Shown here: piece by piece, positions 15,686 to 24,039 of the stretch
How the letters are laid out: each line of letters begins with the position of its first letter
Position numbering within the stretch: the stretch's first letter is position 1
Source of the DNA: Caryophanales bacterium
Lineage (GTDB): Bacteria > Bacillota > Bacilli > Bacillales > Bacillaceae_J
Direction of reading: 5' to 3'
Assembly: GCA_012840465.1 (NCBI GenBank)
Contig: DULJ01000064.1
Span: 1-33,816, forward strand
DNA: 33,816 nt
The notes under the pieces: generated by a model
Database searches by the model: none
The model's input: only the letters and a program-made list of their open reading frames with translations
What the model was told of the DNA's origin: nothing
Position numbers and translations under genes: made by a program

Positions 15686-18600
15686 AGCGCTTCTATTTAG
15701 CAGTCATTTGCATTTTGTTCCTTATAATTTTGCCTATCATTATATGGTTTTTAGAACCAGAAAATAAATTACAAATAGCCATTATTGATAAAACGGTTCC
15801 GAATGAAACGTATCGAGAGCACTTAGGACTAACATGGATGTTAAATCATTTGAAATATAAAAATGAGAAAAACAAGGAATTTGAACCGAATAGCGACTAC
15901 TTTGGTTTTGTTCCTAATGAACAACAAGAAAGCTACGATGTTCGTTTGCCGCCTAAAGATTATTCGAAGTATAACGTCATTTATTTAGCTGACACGTATG
16001 GTGTATACGAGGGAGATCTTCCTTGGATTGAGAAAGCACGTGAAGGATCACGTTCGGGAAAAATTTATGGAGGTTTGGAAGAGGAAGAATGGACAGCGAT
16101 TATCGACCGACTAAGCCAAAAAGAGAAAAGTCTACTTATTACTGAGTTTAATACATTTGCGTCTCCCACCAATGAGGCAGTTAGGAAAAGTGTAGCGGAC
16201 TATTTAGGACTTGATTGGTCAGGTTGGATTGGAAGGTATTTCCGGGAATTAGACCCAGAAAAAAACGAAGAAATTCCGCAGTGGATTTTAGATAAATATA
16301 AAGATACTTGGAAATACAGTGGTGAAGGCTTTGTTTTGGTAAATGATATAAATGAAGAAGTTATTGTTCTAGAAAATAAAAAACATATCAAGGAAGGCAA
16401 AATTAGCCTTTCATTCACCGAAAAGGGAAAAGATCTCTTTCATTTAGAAAATAGTCCTGAATATAACTATTGGTTTGATATTGTCACTCCAAAAGATTCT
16501 TCAAAGGTCCTTGCAAACTATGAATGGAATCTTACAGATGCGGGAAAGAAATTATTGGAAAAGAATCATATTCCAATAGAATTTGCAGCAGTGCTTGAAA
16601 ATAATCATGCTTCATCCTCAAGCTATTATTTTGCAGGCAATTTTAATGATATTGCCAACGTATCGAAGTTTTATCAAATGAAAGGGCTGCAAAGCATCTA
16701 CAAGGTTGCAAAGAAATTTTCAGATGATGCCTTTTATTGGTCAACTTACATGCCAATGATGAAATCTATTTTGAATAAATTCGATCAAAGCCCAGAGATT
16801 AGTAAATTGAAATCTAGTGAGCTTAAATATAATGCAAGAATTCAAAATGACTCCTTTGAAATTTTGAAAGATAACAAGTGGACACCAATAAAGATTAAGG
16901 GAGTCAATATTGGAATGGGAAAACCAGGTTATTTCCCAGGAGAAGCCGCGATAACAGAAGAAGAATATTATAGATGGTTTGAACAAATTGGAGAAATGAA
17001 TGGCAACACATTACGAGTTTATACGCTTCATCCGCCAGGATTTTATAATGCTTTAAAGCGTTATAATGATAGTCATGAGAATAAAATCTATCTATTGCAC
17101 GGTGTTTGGATCAATGAAGAAAAACTTGAAGACTCGCTGGATGCCTTTGAAAAAGAAAATGTCCAAGATTTTCAACAAGAGATGAAAAAAATTGTGGATG
17201 TCATTCATGGCAATAAAATTGTTAAAGCAGAAGCCGGCCATGCATCTGGTGTATATCGTGCAGATATTTCAGAGTATGTGATTGGATTTGTGTTGGGGAT
17301 CGAATGGTATCCGCATATGGTATTAAATACGAATGAAAAGCATGCATTGATAGGAGATTATGACGGAGAATATTTCCAAACAAAAAACGGTAAGCCATTT
17401 GAATATTGGCTCGCCCAACAGATGGATACCATCGTTCAATATGAGTTGGAAAATTATAACTGGATAAGACCGATGAGTTTTACCAACTGGGTGACAACTG
17501 ATATTTTAGACCATCCTGCTGAGCCAAACAAAGGTGAAGATCTAGTTGGTGTTGATCCAAATGTCATCTATACAAAAAATGAAATGAACTTAACGCAACA
17601 GTTTGCATCGTATCATATTTATCCTTACTATCCAGATTTTTTCAACTTTGATGAATCCTATCTGAACTATGTGGATCATCGGGGAGAGCGCAATAGCTAC
17701 GCTGCCTATTTGGCAGAATTACATGATGCTCATCGGCTTCCGATATTAGTTGCTGAGTTTGGAGTACCAAGTTCAAGAGGATTAACCCACGAAAATCCAT
17801 TTGGATGGAATCAAGGGCAATTATCAGAAAAAGATCAAGGGGAAATTATTAGTCATTTGTTTGAGGATATAGTGGCCGAAAAATTACTAGGTGGTCTTGT
17901 TTTCACGTGGCAAGATGAGTGGTTTAAGCGAACCTGGAATACGGTTGACTATGATAATCCAGACAGACGTCCATTTTGGTCGAATGCACAAACAAATGAG
18001 CAGCAATTTGGTTTATTAAGTTTTGATCGCCATAAAGTCCAAATTGATGGGAATTCTGATGAATGGGAAACGACAGCACTCTACGAAAGTAAAGACAGCA
18101 TCATGAAGGGATTATATGTAGATCATGACGAAAGATACTTATATATTCGGCTGGATTACGATAAAGAGAGCAAAGGCTATCCAATCTTCCTTTTGGATGT
18201 TGTTCCAGAACAAGGAAATTATTTTATCGAAGGAAAAAACAATATTAATTTTTCCAATGGCGTTGACTTCATGATTAATCTAGATAAACAGGAACCACGA
18301 GTAGTAGTGGATGATTATTATGATTTCTTTACGTATCTATATGGGCATCAATTAAAGCTAGTGAGTCCAAAGCAGGGCAAACCTATCAAAAATAGCGGTA
18401 AATTTTCTAGTATCCAATATGCATTGAATAAAGAGTATTATTTGCCGCAACAAAATAAAATATTGCCTTTTAGTTCATACGAAACAGGAAAGTTGAAGGA
18501 AGGAAATGGGAACCCTCTTTCGAAAGATTATGATTCTCTTGCTGATTATTATATAAATGAGGATGGAATGATTGAATTAAGAATTCCATGGTTATTAATC

Positions 18601-18864
18601 CAAGCAAAAGATCCGAGTCAAAAAGAATTTATGGGAGATTTTTATTCAAAGGGAGTAGCGACCAGTACTTTCATCGATCAAATTAATATCGGTGCGTTAT
18701 ATTTCGATGGAAATGGTAAATTAGTGGATTCATTTCCTTCAGTAAAGGATGACGTATTGACAGAGATGAAGGAATATAACTGGGAAAAATGGAATTTCCC
18801 TAAATATGAGGAGCGTTTAAAACAGTCGTATTATATAGTAAAAGAATTATTCTCAGACTATTAA
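15682..18864 (+). CDS. Membrane-anchored extracellular glycosidase-like protein
   Basis: The protein has 1060 residues, and its start overlaps the glycosyltransferase stop as ATGA. An N-terminal membrane anchor (residues 4-24, no cleavage site evident) leaves the bulk outside. Residues 30-290 form an alpha/beta domain of unknown type (YNVIYLADTYGVYEGD). Residues 390-750 look like a clan-A TIM-barrel hydrolase: GVNIGMGKPGYFPGE, candidate acid/base E541 in LGIEWYP and candidate nucleophile E692 in LVAEFGVPSS, then FTWQDEW. Residues 785 onward (IDGNSDEW, YLYIRLDYD) resemble a DOMON/CBM9-like sugar-binding domain. It probably trims or modifies the nascent polymer, as BcsZ or PgaB do in other systems. 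The catalytic Glu assignment is by pattern only. Confidence 0.75.
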   Translation: MKRFYLAVICILFLIILPIIIWFLEPENKLQIAIIDKTVPNETYREHLGLTWMLNHLKYKNEKNKEFEPNSDYFGFVPNEQQESYDVRLPPKDYSKYNVIYLADTYGVYEGDLPWIEKAREGSRSGKIYGGLEEEEWTAIIDRLSQKEKSLLITEFNTFASPTNEAVRKSVADYLGLDWSGWIGRYFRELDPEKNEEIPQWILDKYKDTWKYSGEGFVLVNDINEEVIVLENKKHIKEGKISLSFTEKGKDLFHLENSPEYNYWFDIVTPKDSSKVLANYEWNLTDAGKKLLEKNHIPIEFAAVLENNHASSSSYYFAGNFNDIANVSKFYQMKGLQSIYKVAKKFSDDAFYWSTYMPMMKSILNKFDQSPEISKLKSSELKYNARIQNDSFEILKDNKWTPIKIKGVNIGMGKPGYFPGEAAITEEEYYRWFEQIGEMNGNTLRVYTLHPPGFYNALKRYNDSHENKIYLLHGVWINEEKLEDSLDAFEKENVQDFQQEMKKIVDVIHGNKIVKAEAGHASGVYRADISEYVIGFVLGIEWYPHMVLNTNEKHALIGDYDGEYFQTKNGKPFEYWLAQQMDTIVQYELENYNWIRPMSFTNWVTTDILDHPAEPNKGEDLVGVDPNVIYTKNEMNLTQQFASYHIYPYYPDFFNFDESYLNYVDHRGERNSYAAYLAELHDAHRLPILVAEFGVPSSRGLTHENPFGWNQGQLSEKDQGEIISHLFEDIVAEKLLGGLVFTWQDEWFKRTWNTVDYDNPDRRPFWSNAQTNEQQFGLLSFDRHKVQIDGNSDEWETTALYESKDSIMKGLYVDHDERYLYIRLDYDKESKGYPIFLLDVVPEQGNYFIEGKNNINFSNGVDFMINLDKQEPRVVVDDYYDFFTYLYGHQLKLVSPKQGKPIKNSGKFSSIQYALNKEYYLPQQNKILPFSSYETGKLKEGNGNPLSKDYDSLADYYINEDGMIELRIPWLLIQAKDPSQKEFMGDFYSKGVATSTFIDQINIGALYFDGNGKLVDSFPSVKDDVLTEMKEYNWEKWNFPKYEERLKQSYYIVKELFSDY

Positions 18865-18872
18865 TCATTTAA

Positions 18873-18909
18873 AGATGTTCCGAAAATATGATCGATTTTC
18901 GGAACATCT
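18873..18909. terminator. Bidirectional terminator between convergent genes
   Basis: AGATGTTCCGAAAAT (18873-18887) and ATTTTCGGAACATCT (18895-18909) form a perfect 15-bp stem followed by ATTTTAAT. It lies between the glycosidase operon and the response regulator gene and overlaps the regulator's stop codon. Confidence 0.85.
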
Positions 18910-20032
18910 ATTTTAATAAGGAATTATATAATTGAACAAGATTTTCTTCGGGCTTGATTGCTAATTCATGTAATAACATTTGCTCATAGTCTTTATACAT
19001 TTTTATAGCTTTAAATCTATTCCCAAGCTTAACTAACAATTTCATCGTTTGCTTTACTTTTTCTTCTAGATAAGGATTCAATTTTAGTTGGATTTGTAAA
19101 TAATAGAGTGTTTTTTCGTCATCAATATTTTGAAAGTATTCGATTGTTTTGTTCAAAAGAAACATCATTTGTTGATGATATTCCTGTGATTTTGCCTGAG
19201 CCCATTGGTATCCGTTTAATTCCATGTAGGTACCCGTGTAAAGGTCAATGGACTTCTCAATATGTTGAATATCTATTTTTTGAGATGCAGTAAGATATTG
19301 AATACTCTTCTCAAACTCTATTACATCACAATGAATCGGTTCTAAAGTGAGGGAGTAGCTCTGGTTTGCAAAGGTAATGCAATTAGAGTATCCAAGTTCA
19401 TCTAGCAGCTTTCGCAAATGAGATAGGCATGTATGCAGATGGATTTTTGACTTTTTATAATCTTCATCAGGCCATAAATGGTCTATCAGAATATCTCGCT
19501 TGATATAGGTACCAAGATATGTAAGAAAGTATCCGAATAATTCCTTCATTTTTGCTGTCTTAAAATGAACTAGTTGTTCATTTTGAAATACTTGTAATTC
19601 ACTAAAACACTTTATGGTGAGAGGGGAATTGGCACTACTGCCAATTCCGGTTTCCTGTGTTTTAGTTACCGACTTTTTTTCCATAAGTCTATGAATTGTT
19701 TTTTGCAATCGTTTTGAAATGACTGGCTTTAATAAGTAATCAGCAGAATTGATTTCAAATGCTTGAACAGCATACTCCATATGTGCTGTCACGAAAACAA
19801 TATGTATAGATGGTTGGATGGATAGAATCGCTTCTGCTAAATCCAAACCACTTACATTCACCAATTCAATGTCTAAAAAGGCAACATCAATGATTTCTTT
19901 TTTTATATCTGTTAGAACATGTTCGTGATTTGTATAGGTTTTAACTACTTTAATATCAGGAAATTCTAGCAACTTTTTTTCTAAAGAAATGAGTGAAAGT
20001 TCTTCGTCATCAACAATAATTGCTTGAATCAT
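18908..20032 (-). CDS. Response regulator with winged-helix and BTAD (SARP-like) output
   Basis: The protein has 374 residues from ATG 20032, which is 11 bases from AAAGGA; ATG 20041 would be too close. An N-terminal receiver has the acidic VDDEE, phospho-acceptor Asp in VAFLDIEL (D57 counting from the upstream ATG) and LLKP (K105). A linker leads to a winged helix (about 145-230: LTIKCFSELQVF, FGYFLTYLGTYIKRDILIDH, LHTCLSHLRKLLDELG) and a helical bacterial transcriptional activation domain to the end. This architecture resembles SARP-type activators. With the leftward hybrid kinase it brackets the exopolysaccharide operon and faces away from it. The inference is that it activates that operon from the 11.1-11.38 kb promoter region. 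Confidence 0.85.
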   Translation of the reverse strand: MIQAIIVDDEELSLISLEKKLLEFPDIKVVKTYTNHEHVLTDIKKEIIDVAFLDIELVNVSGLDLAEAILSIQPSIHIVFVTAHMEYAVQAFEINSADYLLKPVISKRLQKTIHRLMEKKSVTKTQETGIGSSANSPLTIKCFSELQVFQNEQLVHFKTAKMKELFGYFLTYLGTYIKRDILIDHLWPDEDYKKSKIHLHTCLSHLRKLLDELGYSNCITFANQSYSLTLEPIHCDVIEFEKSIQYLTASQKIDIQHIEKSIDLYTGTYMELNGYQWAQAKSQEYHQQMMFLLNKTIEYFQNIDDEKTLYYLQIQLKLNPYLEEKVKQTMKLLVKLGNRFKAIKMYKDYEQMLLHELAIKPEENLVQLYNSLLK

Positions 20033-20172
20033 CAAGCTCATTCCTTTCTATATATACACTTTTTCAACAAATTTTTTCTTTCATTATTATAAAACAATAG
20101 TATGTTTAGCGCATTAAATAAGTCATAGGTAACAGTCTTCCAGAATTATATATCTCTCTACTTCATAAAGTT

Positions 20173-20310
20173 TCACTGTTTCATAACCAAGACTTTTTGA
20201 AAAAACGGATAGATGAAATAGCCAATACATACTCCTAAAGTGTTTAGGATCAAATCATCAATATCTAAACTTCCTTTTTTGTTAGAAATTGCATTCCTTC
20301 AATCATACTT
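20173..20310 (-). pseudogene. VanZ-like protein, C-terminal remnant
   Basis: Reading leftward, the sequence gives MIEGMQFLT, a one-base frameshift in an A run near 20281, then GSLDIDDLILNTLGVCIGY and a short tail to TGA at 20175-20173. G-S-x-D-I-D-D-[IL]-I-L-N-T-L-G is the VanZ-family C-terminal signature. The rest of the gene is missing. The remaining part of the 20033-20337 gap shows nothing else. Confidence 0.65.
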
Positions 20311-20337
20311 ATGAAACATAGAATTAACTGAGAAAGG

Positions 20338-20827
20338 ATGGTTTTTTTTATGATAAACAAGAAAAATAAAGAGCTTTTATGGAGGAAATATGTCAAACAA
20401 GGAGATGTTGTGATTGAAATTTTAGCTGAAGAAGCCTTTCAAAAAGGTTATCAGGTATTAAGCTTTGATTTACCAGAGCATGGTGAAAGAAAAAGTGATA
20501 ATACTCCTTGCAAAGTACAGTTTTGCGTTAGTGATTTATCTGTAATTATGAACTATGCAAAAGGAAAAGACTATAGAAACTCCAATTGGTCAAAAGCTGT
20601 ATTGGGATTATTTCTGTTATGTAAAACAACATCCAATTAATACGTGGAATACAGATACAAATATTATGTATGGGGCTAAGGATGAATTGTGTGAATTTGA
20701 AACTATTAATCATTTTGTTGAAAAATTCCGTTGTGGATTAGAAGTTATGGATGCAGGAGAACATTACTTTCATACCGAAGAACAATTAGATGTATTCAGG
20801 CATTGGTTACGAAAGCATATTGATTAA
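20338..20827 (+). pseudogene. Alpha/beta hydrolase, internally deleted and frameshifted
   Basis: The first frame (20338-20640; AAAGGATGG favours ATG 20350) encodes an N-terminal beta strand/helix region AFQKGYQVLSFDLPEHGERK. The second frame (20555-20827) encodes MQKEKTIETPIGQKLYWDYF, then NTDTNIMYGAKDELCEFETI and VMDAGEHYFHTEEQLDVFRH. These match the start and end of alpha/beta hydrolases: the G-x-x-D acid loop and G-E-H-x-F catalytic His are present. The central part, including the nucleophile elbow G-x-S-x-G, is gone, so the enzyme is dead. The break lies near 20550. Other genes in this region show the same loss of the middle. Confidence 0.7.
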
Positions 20828-20828
20828 T

Positions 20829-20872
20829 AAATTCTTAATTTGTCAATGAGATTATGAGCACAATCTGAATTT
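20829..20872. repeat. 44-bp direct repeat, copy 1
   Basis: The sequence begins AAATTCTTAATTTGTC and ends GCACAATCTGAATTT. It matches 26090-26132 at every position except one inserted T. Similarity stops abruptly on both sides, and the ends (AAATTC...GAATTT) are inverted copies of each other. The first 14 bases of the copy-2 form also occur at 2558-2571. Confidence 0.75.
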
Positions 20873-20918
20873 ATGGAGCAGTTTTGAACTAAGAGTTATT
20901 TATATAATGGAGGTCCTA

Positions 20919-22361
20919 ATGAAAAGGATCATCGTTACCATAGTAACATCACTTATACTATTCGCGGGATTCGCAACAACGGTATATGCGTTATCGGACG
21001 CACAATCTGTGGCAATACAAAAATTGCTGGATGATGCCTGTCGTCTATCAGGTGTACCGGGCATGTCAATTTCTATCATCTCTGGAGATGAAACGTTCTA
21101 CTTTTCCTCTGGCTACGCGGATCGTGAGAAAGGGTTGCCTGCAAGTGAAAACACGCTATATGAACTGGCTTCAGTTAGTAAGGCTTTTACTGGTGCAGGC
21201 ATTTTACTGTTAGAGGAGCAGGGACTATTGTCCATGAACGATCCTGTTCATAAATACTTACCTTGGCTTACTATGGAGTACAAAGGGATGCCCGTTGATA
21301 TGCAGAGCCTTACACTTAATCAATTTCTGCATCATACTAGCGGCTTGACAAATCGAAAGCATATCCAGAGCATCCCGCAGGGCAGTACGCCAGATATGTT
21401 GCGAAAAACTGTGAAAACCTTGGCGGACACCGAACTGGCATTTTTCCCTGGTGAGCAATACGGGTATGGAACTGTTAACTATGATGTATTAGGGTTAGTT
21501 ATTGAGGTCGTGTCAGGTCAAAGCTATGAAAGTTTCATGACGGAGCAGGTATTTCGCCCCTTGGGCTTATATCATACTTATGTTTATAAAGAAGATGCAA
21601 TGGCAACCGGGCAACTGGCACAGGGCTATCGATCTTCTTTTTTCATAACAAGCCTATATGACGCCCCGAATTATGCCGGTAACAAACCCGCGGGATATAT
21701 CATGTCTAGTACAAAAGATATGGCACGCTGGATGAACATACAGATGGGTGTTGTACAGGATATACCCGAAGTATTTAAAGCGGTTATCCAAAAATCACAT
21801 AACGGAAATAGATCTGTTCCGGATGTCAACGGAATGTATTATGCGGCAGGATGGTTGGTAAATGCTGATAAAACAATTATTGAGCATTCGGGTAATAATC
21901 CAAATTTTTCAACCGAAGTAGCAATGCTGCCAAGTGAACGTACAGCCCTTTGCCTACTAACCAATGGTGCTAATACTAATACAGCTCTGGTTAAAAGCAT
22001 TAAAGGTATATTGGACGGCAATCTAACGCAGTCATATAAGATAAGCAGTACACAGCTTTGGGACATCATTGTTTCGTCTGCCACAATTATTGTTAGCTTG
22101 CTGGCTATCATGTTCTTTCTTTTGGGATTACGCAGAAAGAAAATGAATAAGCAGCAAGTAATCTCTAAAAAAAGAATGTTCAGTGCGGTTGTGTGGCTAA
22201 CAGTTACTGTTGCCATGTGCATTATGTGTTGGGCGTTTCCAATGCTCATCGGATACGATTGGCCAACGTTACTTGTTTGGCAACCATATAGTAGTCTTAC
22301 AGGTTTGATTTCGTTGGCGCTATTAAGTGCATCTATTACATGCTTTATATACACTCGTTAG
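20919..22361 (+). CDS. Serine hydrolase of the beta-lactamase/PBP class C fold with C-terminal membrane helices
   Basis: The protein has 480 residues from ATG 20919; GGAGG at 20909-20913 overlaps and excludes the ATG at 20907. Residues 1-24 are a signal peptide (MKRIIVTIVTSLILFAGFAT). The catalytic S-x-x-K is ELASVSKAF (S85, K88). HHTSGLTN follows the usual pattern. The second motif, normally Y-S-N, reads Y183-G-T185 in GYGTVNYD. The third motif is HSG in IIEHSGNNP. After the domain come about three membrane helices. Such proteins are peptidases, esterases or penicillin-binding-like enzymes at the cell surface; true beta-lactamase activity is not implied. Codon use is less AT-rich than in its neighbours, and it stands between broken genes, so horizontal transfer is likely. 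Confidence 0.85.
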   Translation: MKRIIVTIVTSLILFAGFATTVYALSDAQSVAIQKLLDDACRLSGVPGMSISIISGDETFYFSSGYADREKGLPASENTLYELASVSKAFTGAGILLLEEQGLLSMNDPVHKYLPWLTMEYKGMPVDMQSLTLNQFLHHTSGLTNRKHIQSIPQGSTPDMLRKTVKTLADTELAFFPGEQYGYGTVNYDVLGLVIEVVSGQSYESFMTEQVFRPLGLYHTYVYKEDAMATGQLAQGYRSSFFITSLYDAPNYAGNKPAGYIMSSTKDMARWMNIQMGVVQDIPEVFKAVIQKSHNGNRSVPDVNGMYYAAGWLVNADKTIIEHSGNNPNFSTEVAMLPSERTALCLLTNGANTNTALVKSIKGILDGNLTQSYKISSTQLWDIIVSSATIIVSLLAIMFFLLGLRRKKMNKQQVISKKRMFSAVVWLTVTVAMCIMCWAFPMLIGYDWPTLLVWQPYSSLTGLISLALLSASITCFIYTR

Positions 22362-22412
22362 CATAATGCTATGTCCCGATAATGAGCATAACATGAGGCT
22401 GACAAATTCCAA

Positions 22413-22624
22413 TTTACCGTTGTGGATAGCGGAAAGGGATTCCCTGCGGAAGATTTGAAAAACGTGGCGATGCAGTTTTATTAGGGTGATTCCAGCCGCA
22501 GTTCGAAGGCACATTACGGTATGGGCTTATTTATTTGCCGATTCGATTGGAAGGCAGCATGGTGATTCCCTTAGCATAGCGAATTTTCCTGCCAAAGGCG
22601 GTGGAATGGTAACGATTGAATTCT
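22413..22624 (+). pseudogene. Histidine kinase, C-terminal ATPase remnant
   Basis: The frame reads FTVVDSGKGFPAEDLKNVAM, QFY, a TAG at 22482-22484, then GDSSRSSKAHYGMGLFICRF. After a frameshift near 22540, DSIGRQHGDSLSIANFPAKG and GGMVTIEF follow. These are the G1 (D-S-G-x-G) and G2 (G-M-G-L) boxes and the final strands of a HATPase_c domain. The N-terminal sensor and dimerisation parts are absent. The stop and the frameshift make it nonfunctional. It passes directly into the next remnant. Confidence 0.7.
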
Positions 22625-22812
22625 ATGAGAATTTCGGAAAGTATTCTCTTGATGCCTTTTACGGATTAGGTCAACTCTATATTAAAGATGAACGCTTTAC
22701 ACAAAACATTGATCAGTATAGTGAAGGGTTGGCAAAGTTTATGAGTGAGGCAATGGAAATTTTTTCAGTAAGTCAAAAGAAGAAAGGTGGTAGAAATGAA
22801 AATAATAATTGA
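22625..22812 (+). pseudogene. TipAS antibiotic-recognition domain remnant of a MerR-type regulator
   Basis: Directly after the kinase remnant the same frame continues as GLGQLYIKDERFTQNIDQY and EGLAKFMSEAMEIF. This is the C-terminal half of the TipAS domain that binds thiopeptide-like drugs in TipA/Mta regulators (G-L-x-x-[ML]-Y-x-x-D-x-R-F-x-x-N-I-D). The MerR DNA-binding domain is absent. The junction at about 22625 joins two unrelated gene ends in one open frame of 108 codons (22486-22812), which should not be annotated as one real protein. Confidence 0.6.
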
Positions 22813-23089
22813 AGATACAATCAAACAATATGAAAAACTATTTTGTATGGGAGAAGGGAGAGAAGACTTCTATCGATATTCAATGATGAAGCCTTTTGAA
22901 AAGATGTGGAATACCATTAATATTCCATTAAAAGCAAATCAACCTGCTGGCTTATCATCATTTGCTGGTTATGCAGTAGGATACCAAGCAGTACAGTCCT
23001 TTATGAAAGTCAATAATGTAGGAATAGGAGACGCTACCTTACTTGAAACACGGGAAATACTAAATAATTGTGAACTGTTTTCAAGATAA
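22796..23089 (+). pseudogene. DUF2268-like putative Zn-protease, internally deleted
   Basis: AAAGGTGG lies 6 bases before ATG 22796, giving a 97-residue frame. The N-terminus (MKIIIEDTIKQYEKL, REDFYRYSMMKPFEKMWNTI) and C-terminus (GLSSFAGYAVGYQAVQSFMK, GDATLLETREILNNCELF) resemble the two ends of a roughly 270-residue DUF2268 family protein from Firmicutes. The middle, where the family carries an H-E-x-x-H zinc motif, is missing; the join is near NQPAGLSS (about 22946). The frame stays open across the join, so a short product could be made, but protease activity is impossible. Assignment is from memory of the family. Confidence 0.55.
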
Positions 23090-23099
23090 CCTATCTGTG

Positions 23100-23140
23100 A
23101 CCGTCAATAAAGAGATAATTTCTCTTCATTGGCGGTTTTT
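23100..23140 (+). terminator. Rho-independent terminator before DUF1413 copy 2
   Basis: ACCGTCAAT and AAGAGA pair with TCTCTT and ATTGGCGGT, followed by TTTTTC. It is the counterpart of the terminator at 1168-1208. Confidence 0.75.
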
Positions 23141-23150
23141 CTTTTGTATA

Positions 23151-23197
23151 TTGACTAGAATTGGTAATGTATATATAATCTTATTAACAATGTTGTT
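23151..23197 (+). promoter_or_regulatory. Promoter and operator of DUF1413 gene copy 2
   Basis: TTGACT (23151-23156) and TATAAT (23174-23179) are 17 bases apart. AACAATGTTGTT (23186-23197) follows, a one-base variant of the perfect palindrome at 1254-1265. Conservation of spacing and palindrome between the copies supports a true regulatory site. Confidence 0.65.
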
Positions 23198-23227
23198 GAT
23201 ATTGCTATTTGATAAGGAGAGGACAAC

Positions 23228-23467
23228 ATGAGTGATGTTAATGAGCTATTAGAAGAAGCTATTAAGGAAACTGAAAGCTTGAATGAAGGTGAAGTTTTTC
23301 TGGTTAAGGATCTGTTTAAGGGTTATGTGTGGAACAGAATACCAAGAAAGGATCGACTTTTACTTGGAACTTTATTTCTTAACCGGGTTAGTAAAATGAA
23401 TGGTAATTTAAAGGCTATTGAAAAGACTTCTTCAAATCAGCAAAGATACAAAAAGATTAATCTGTAA
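23228..23467 (+). CDS. DUF1413 family small protein, copy 2
   Basis: The protein has 79 residues; AAGGAGAGG precedes the ATG. It differs from copy 1 at only a few of the first 74 residues (S2 for G, ES for KN, E for Q) and ends YKKINL, which is probably the native C-terminus. The core LFKGYVWNRIPRKDRLLLGT is conserved. Terminator, promoter, operator and gene are duplicated as one unit 22 kb apart, so the unit behaves like a cassette. Function unknown. Confidence 0.75.
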   Translation: MSDVNELLEEAIKETESLNEGEVFLVKDLFKGYVWNRIPRKDRLLLGTLFLNRVSKMNGNLKAIEKTSSNQQRYKKINL

Positions 23468-23527
23468 TGAGTTTTTATAAATCTCACTAATGAATAGTAA
23501 AAACATAGTATGAAAGGCGGTGAATCC

Positions 23528-23620
23528 ATGCTAAGTATTGAGGAATACATTGCCCGAAGAAAAAAGGAAGATAAACTCAATGAATTTGACATTGATGCAC
23601 GGACTCAAAGGCGCGATTAA
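23528..23620 (+). pseudogene. Short 5' gene remnant (30 codons)
   Basis: GGCGGTG precedes ATG 23528. The frame reads MLSIEEYIARRKKEDKLNEF then DIDARTQRRD and TAA. I recall this N-terminus at the start of a longer conserved hypothetical protein found next to DUF1413 genes, so this is probably its truncated 5' end. After the stop another frame (EIIGINSITWEEF) leads into csaA, suggesting a deletion join near 23608. Confidence 0.45.
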
Positions 23621-23664
23621 GTGAAATTATAGGAATTAACAGTATTACTTGGGAGGAATTTAGC

Positions 23665-23994
23665 ATGGCTACTTTTCAGGATTTTATGAAATTGGATATA
23701 AGGGTTGGAGAAATAATTCAAGTTGAGTTTTTTGAAAAAGCAAAAAAACCTGCCTTTAAACTTTGGATTGATTTTGGTGATGAAATTGGTGTAAAGAAAT
23801 CAAGTGCCCAGATTACTGAATGCTATAAAATGGAGGAACTTATCGGTAAGCAAGTTTTAGGAGTGGTAAACTTTCCACCAAGACAAATTGCAGATTTTAT
23901 GTCGGAGGTATTAGTGTTAGGAACATATTCCACTCAAGGGGTAGTATTGATTCAGCCGGAACAACGTGTTAAAAAAGGTGACAAATTGGGTTAA
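23665..23994 (+). CDS. csaA: CsaA-like tRNA-binding protein
   Basis: The protein has 109 residues, the normal length for CsaA, with GGGAGG 8 bases before ATG. It is a single OB-fold tRNA-binding domain: DFMKLDIRVGEIIQVE, KKSSAQITECY, then ELIGKQVLGVVNFPPRQIA and the terminal RVKKGDKLG. CsaA proteins bind tRNA-like elements or act as chaperones linked to protein secretion. It appears intact and monocistronic between two broken genes. Confidence 0.85.
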   Translation: MATFQDFMKLDIRVGEIIQVEFFEKAKKPAFKLWIDFGDEIGVKKSSAQITECYKMEELIGKQVLGVVNFPPRQIADFMSEVLVLGTYSTQGVVLIQPEQRVKKGDKLG

Positions 23995-24039
23995 TACATA
24001 AATTATGGAAATGTTAATAGTGGCTTCTGGTAATAAAAT

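Noticed and set aside
21839-22354. Leftward 171-codon frame opposite the serine hydrolase
   Set aside because: Antisense to conserved catalytic and membrane segments; no ribosome site and no family resemblance.
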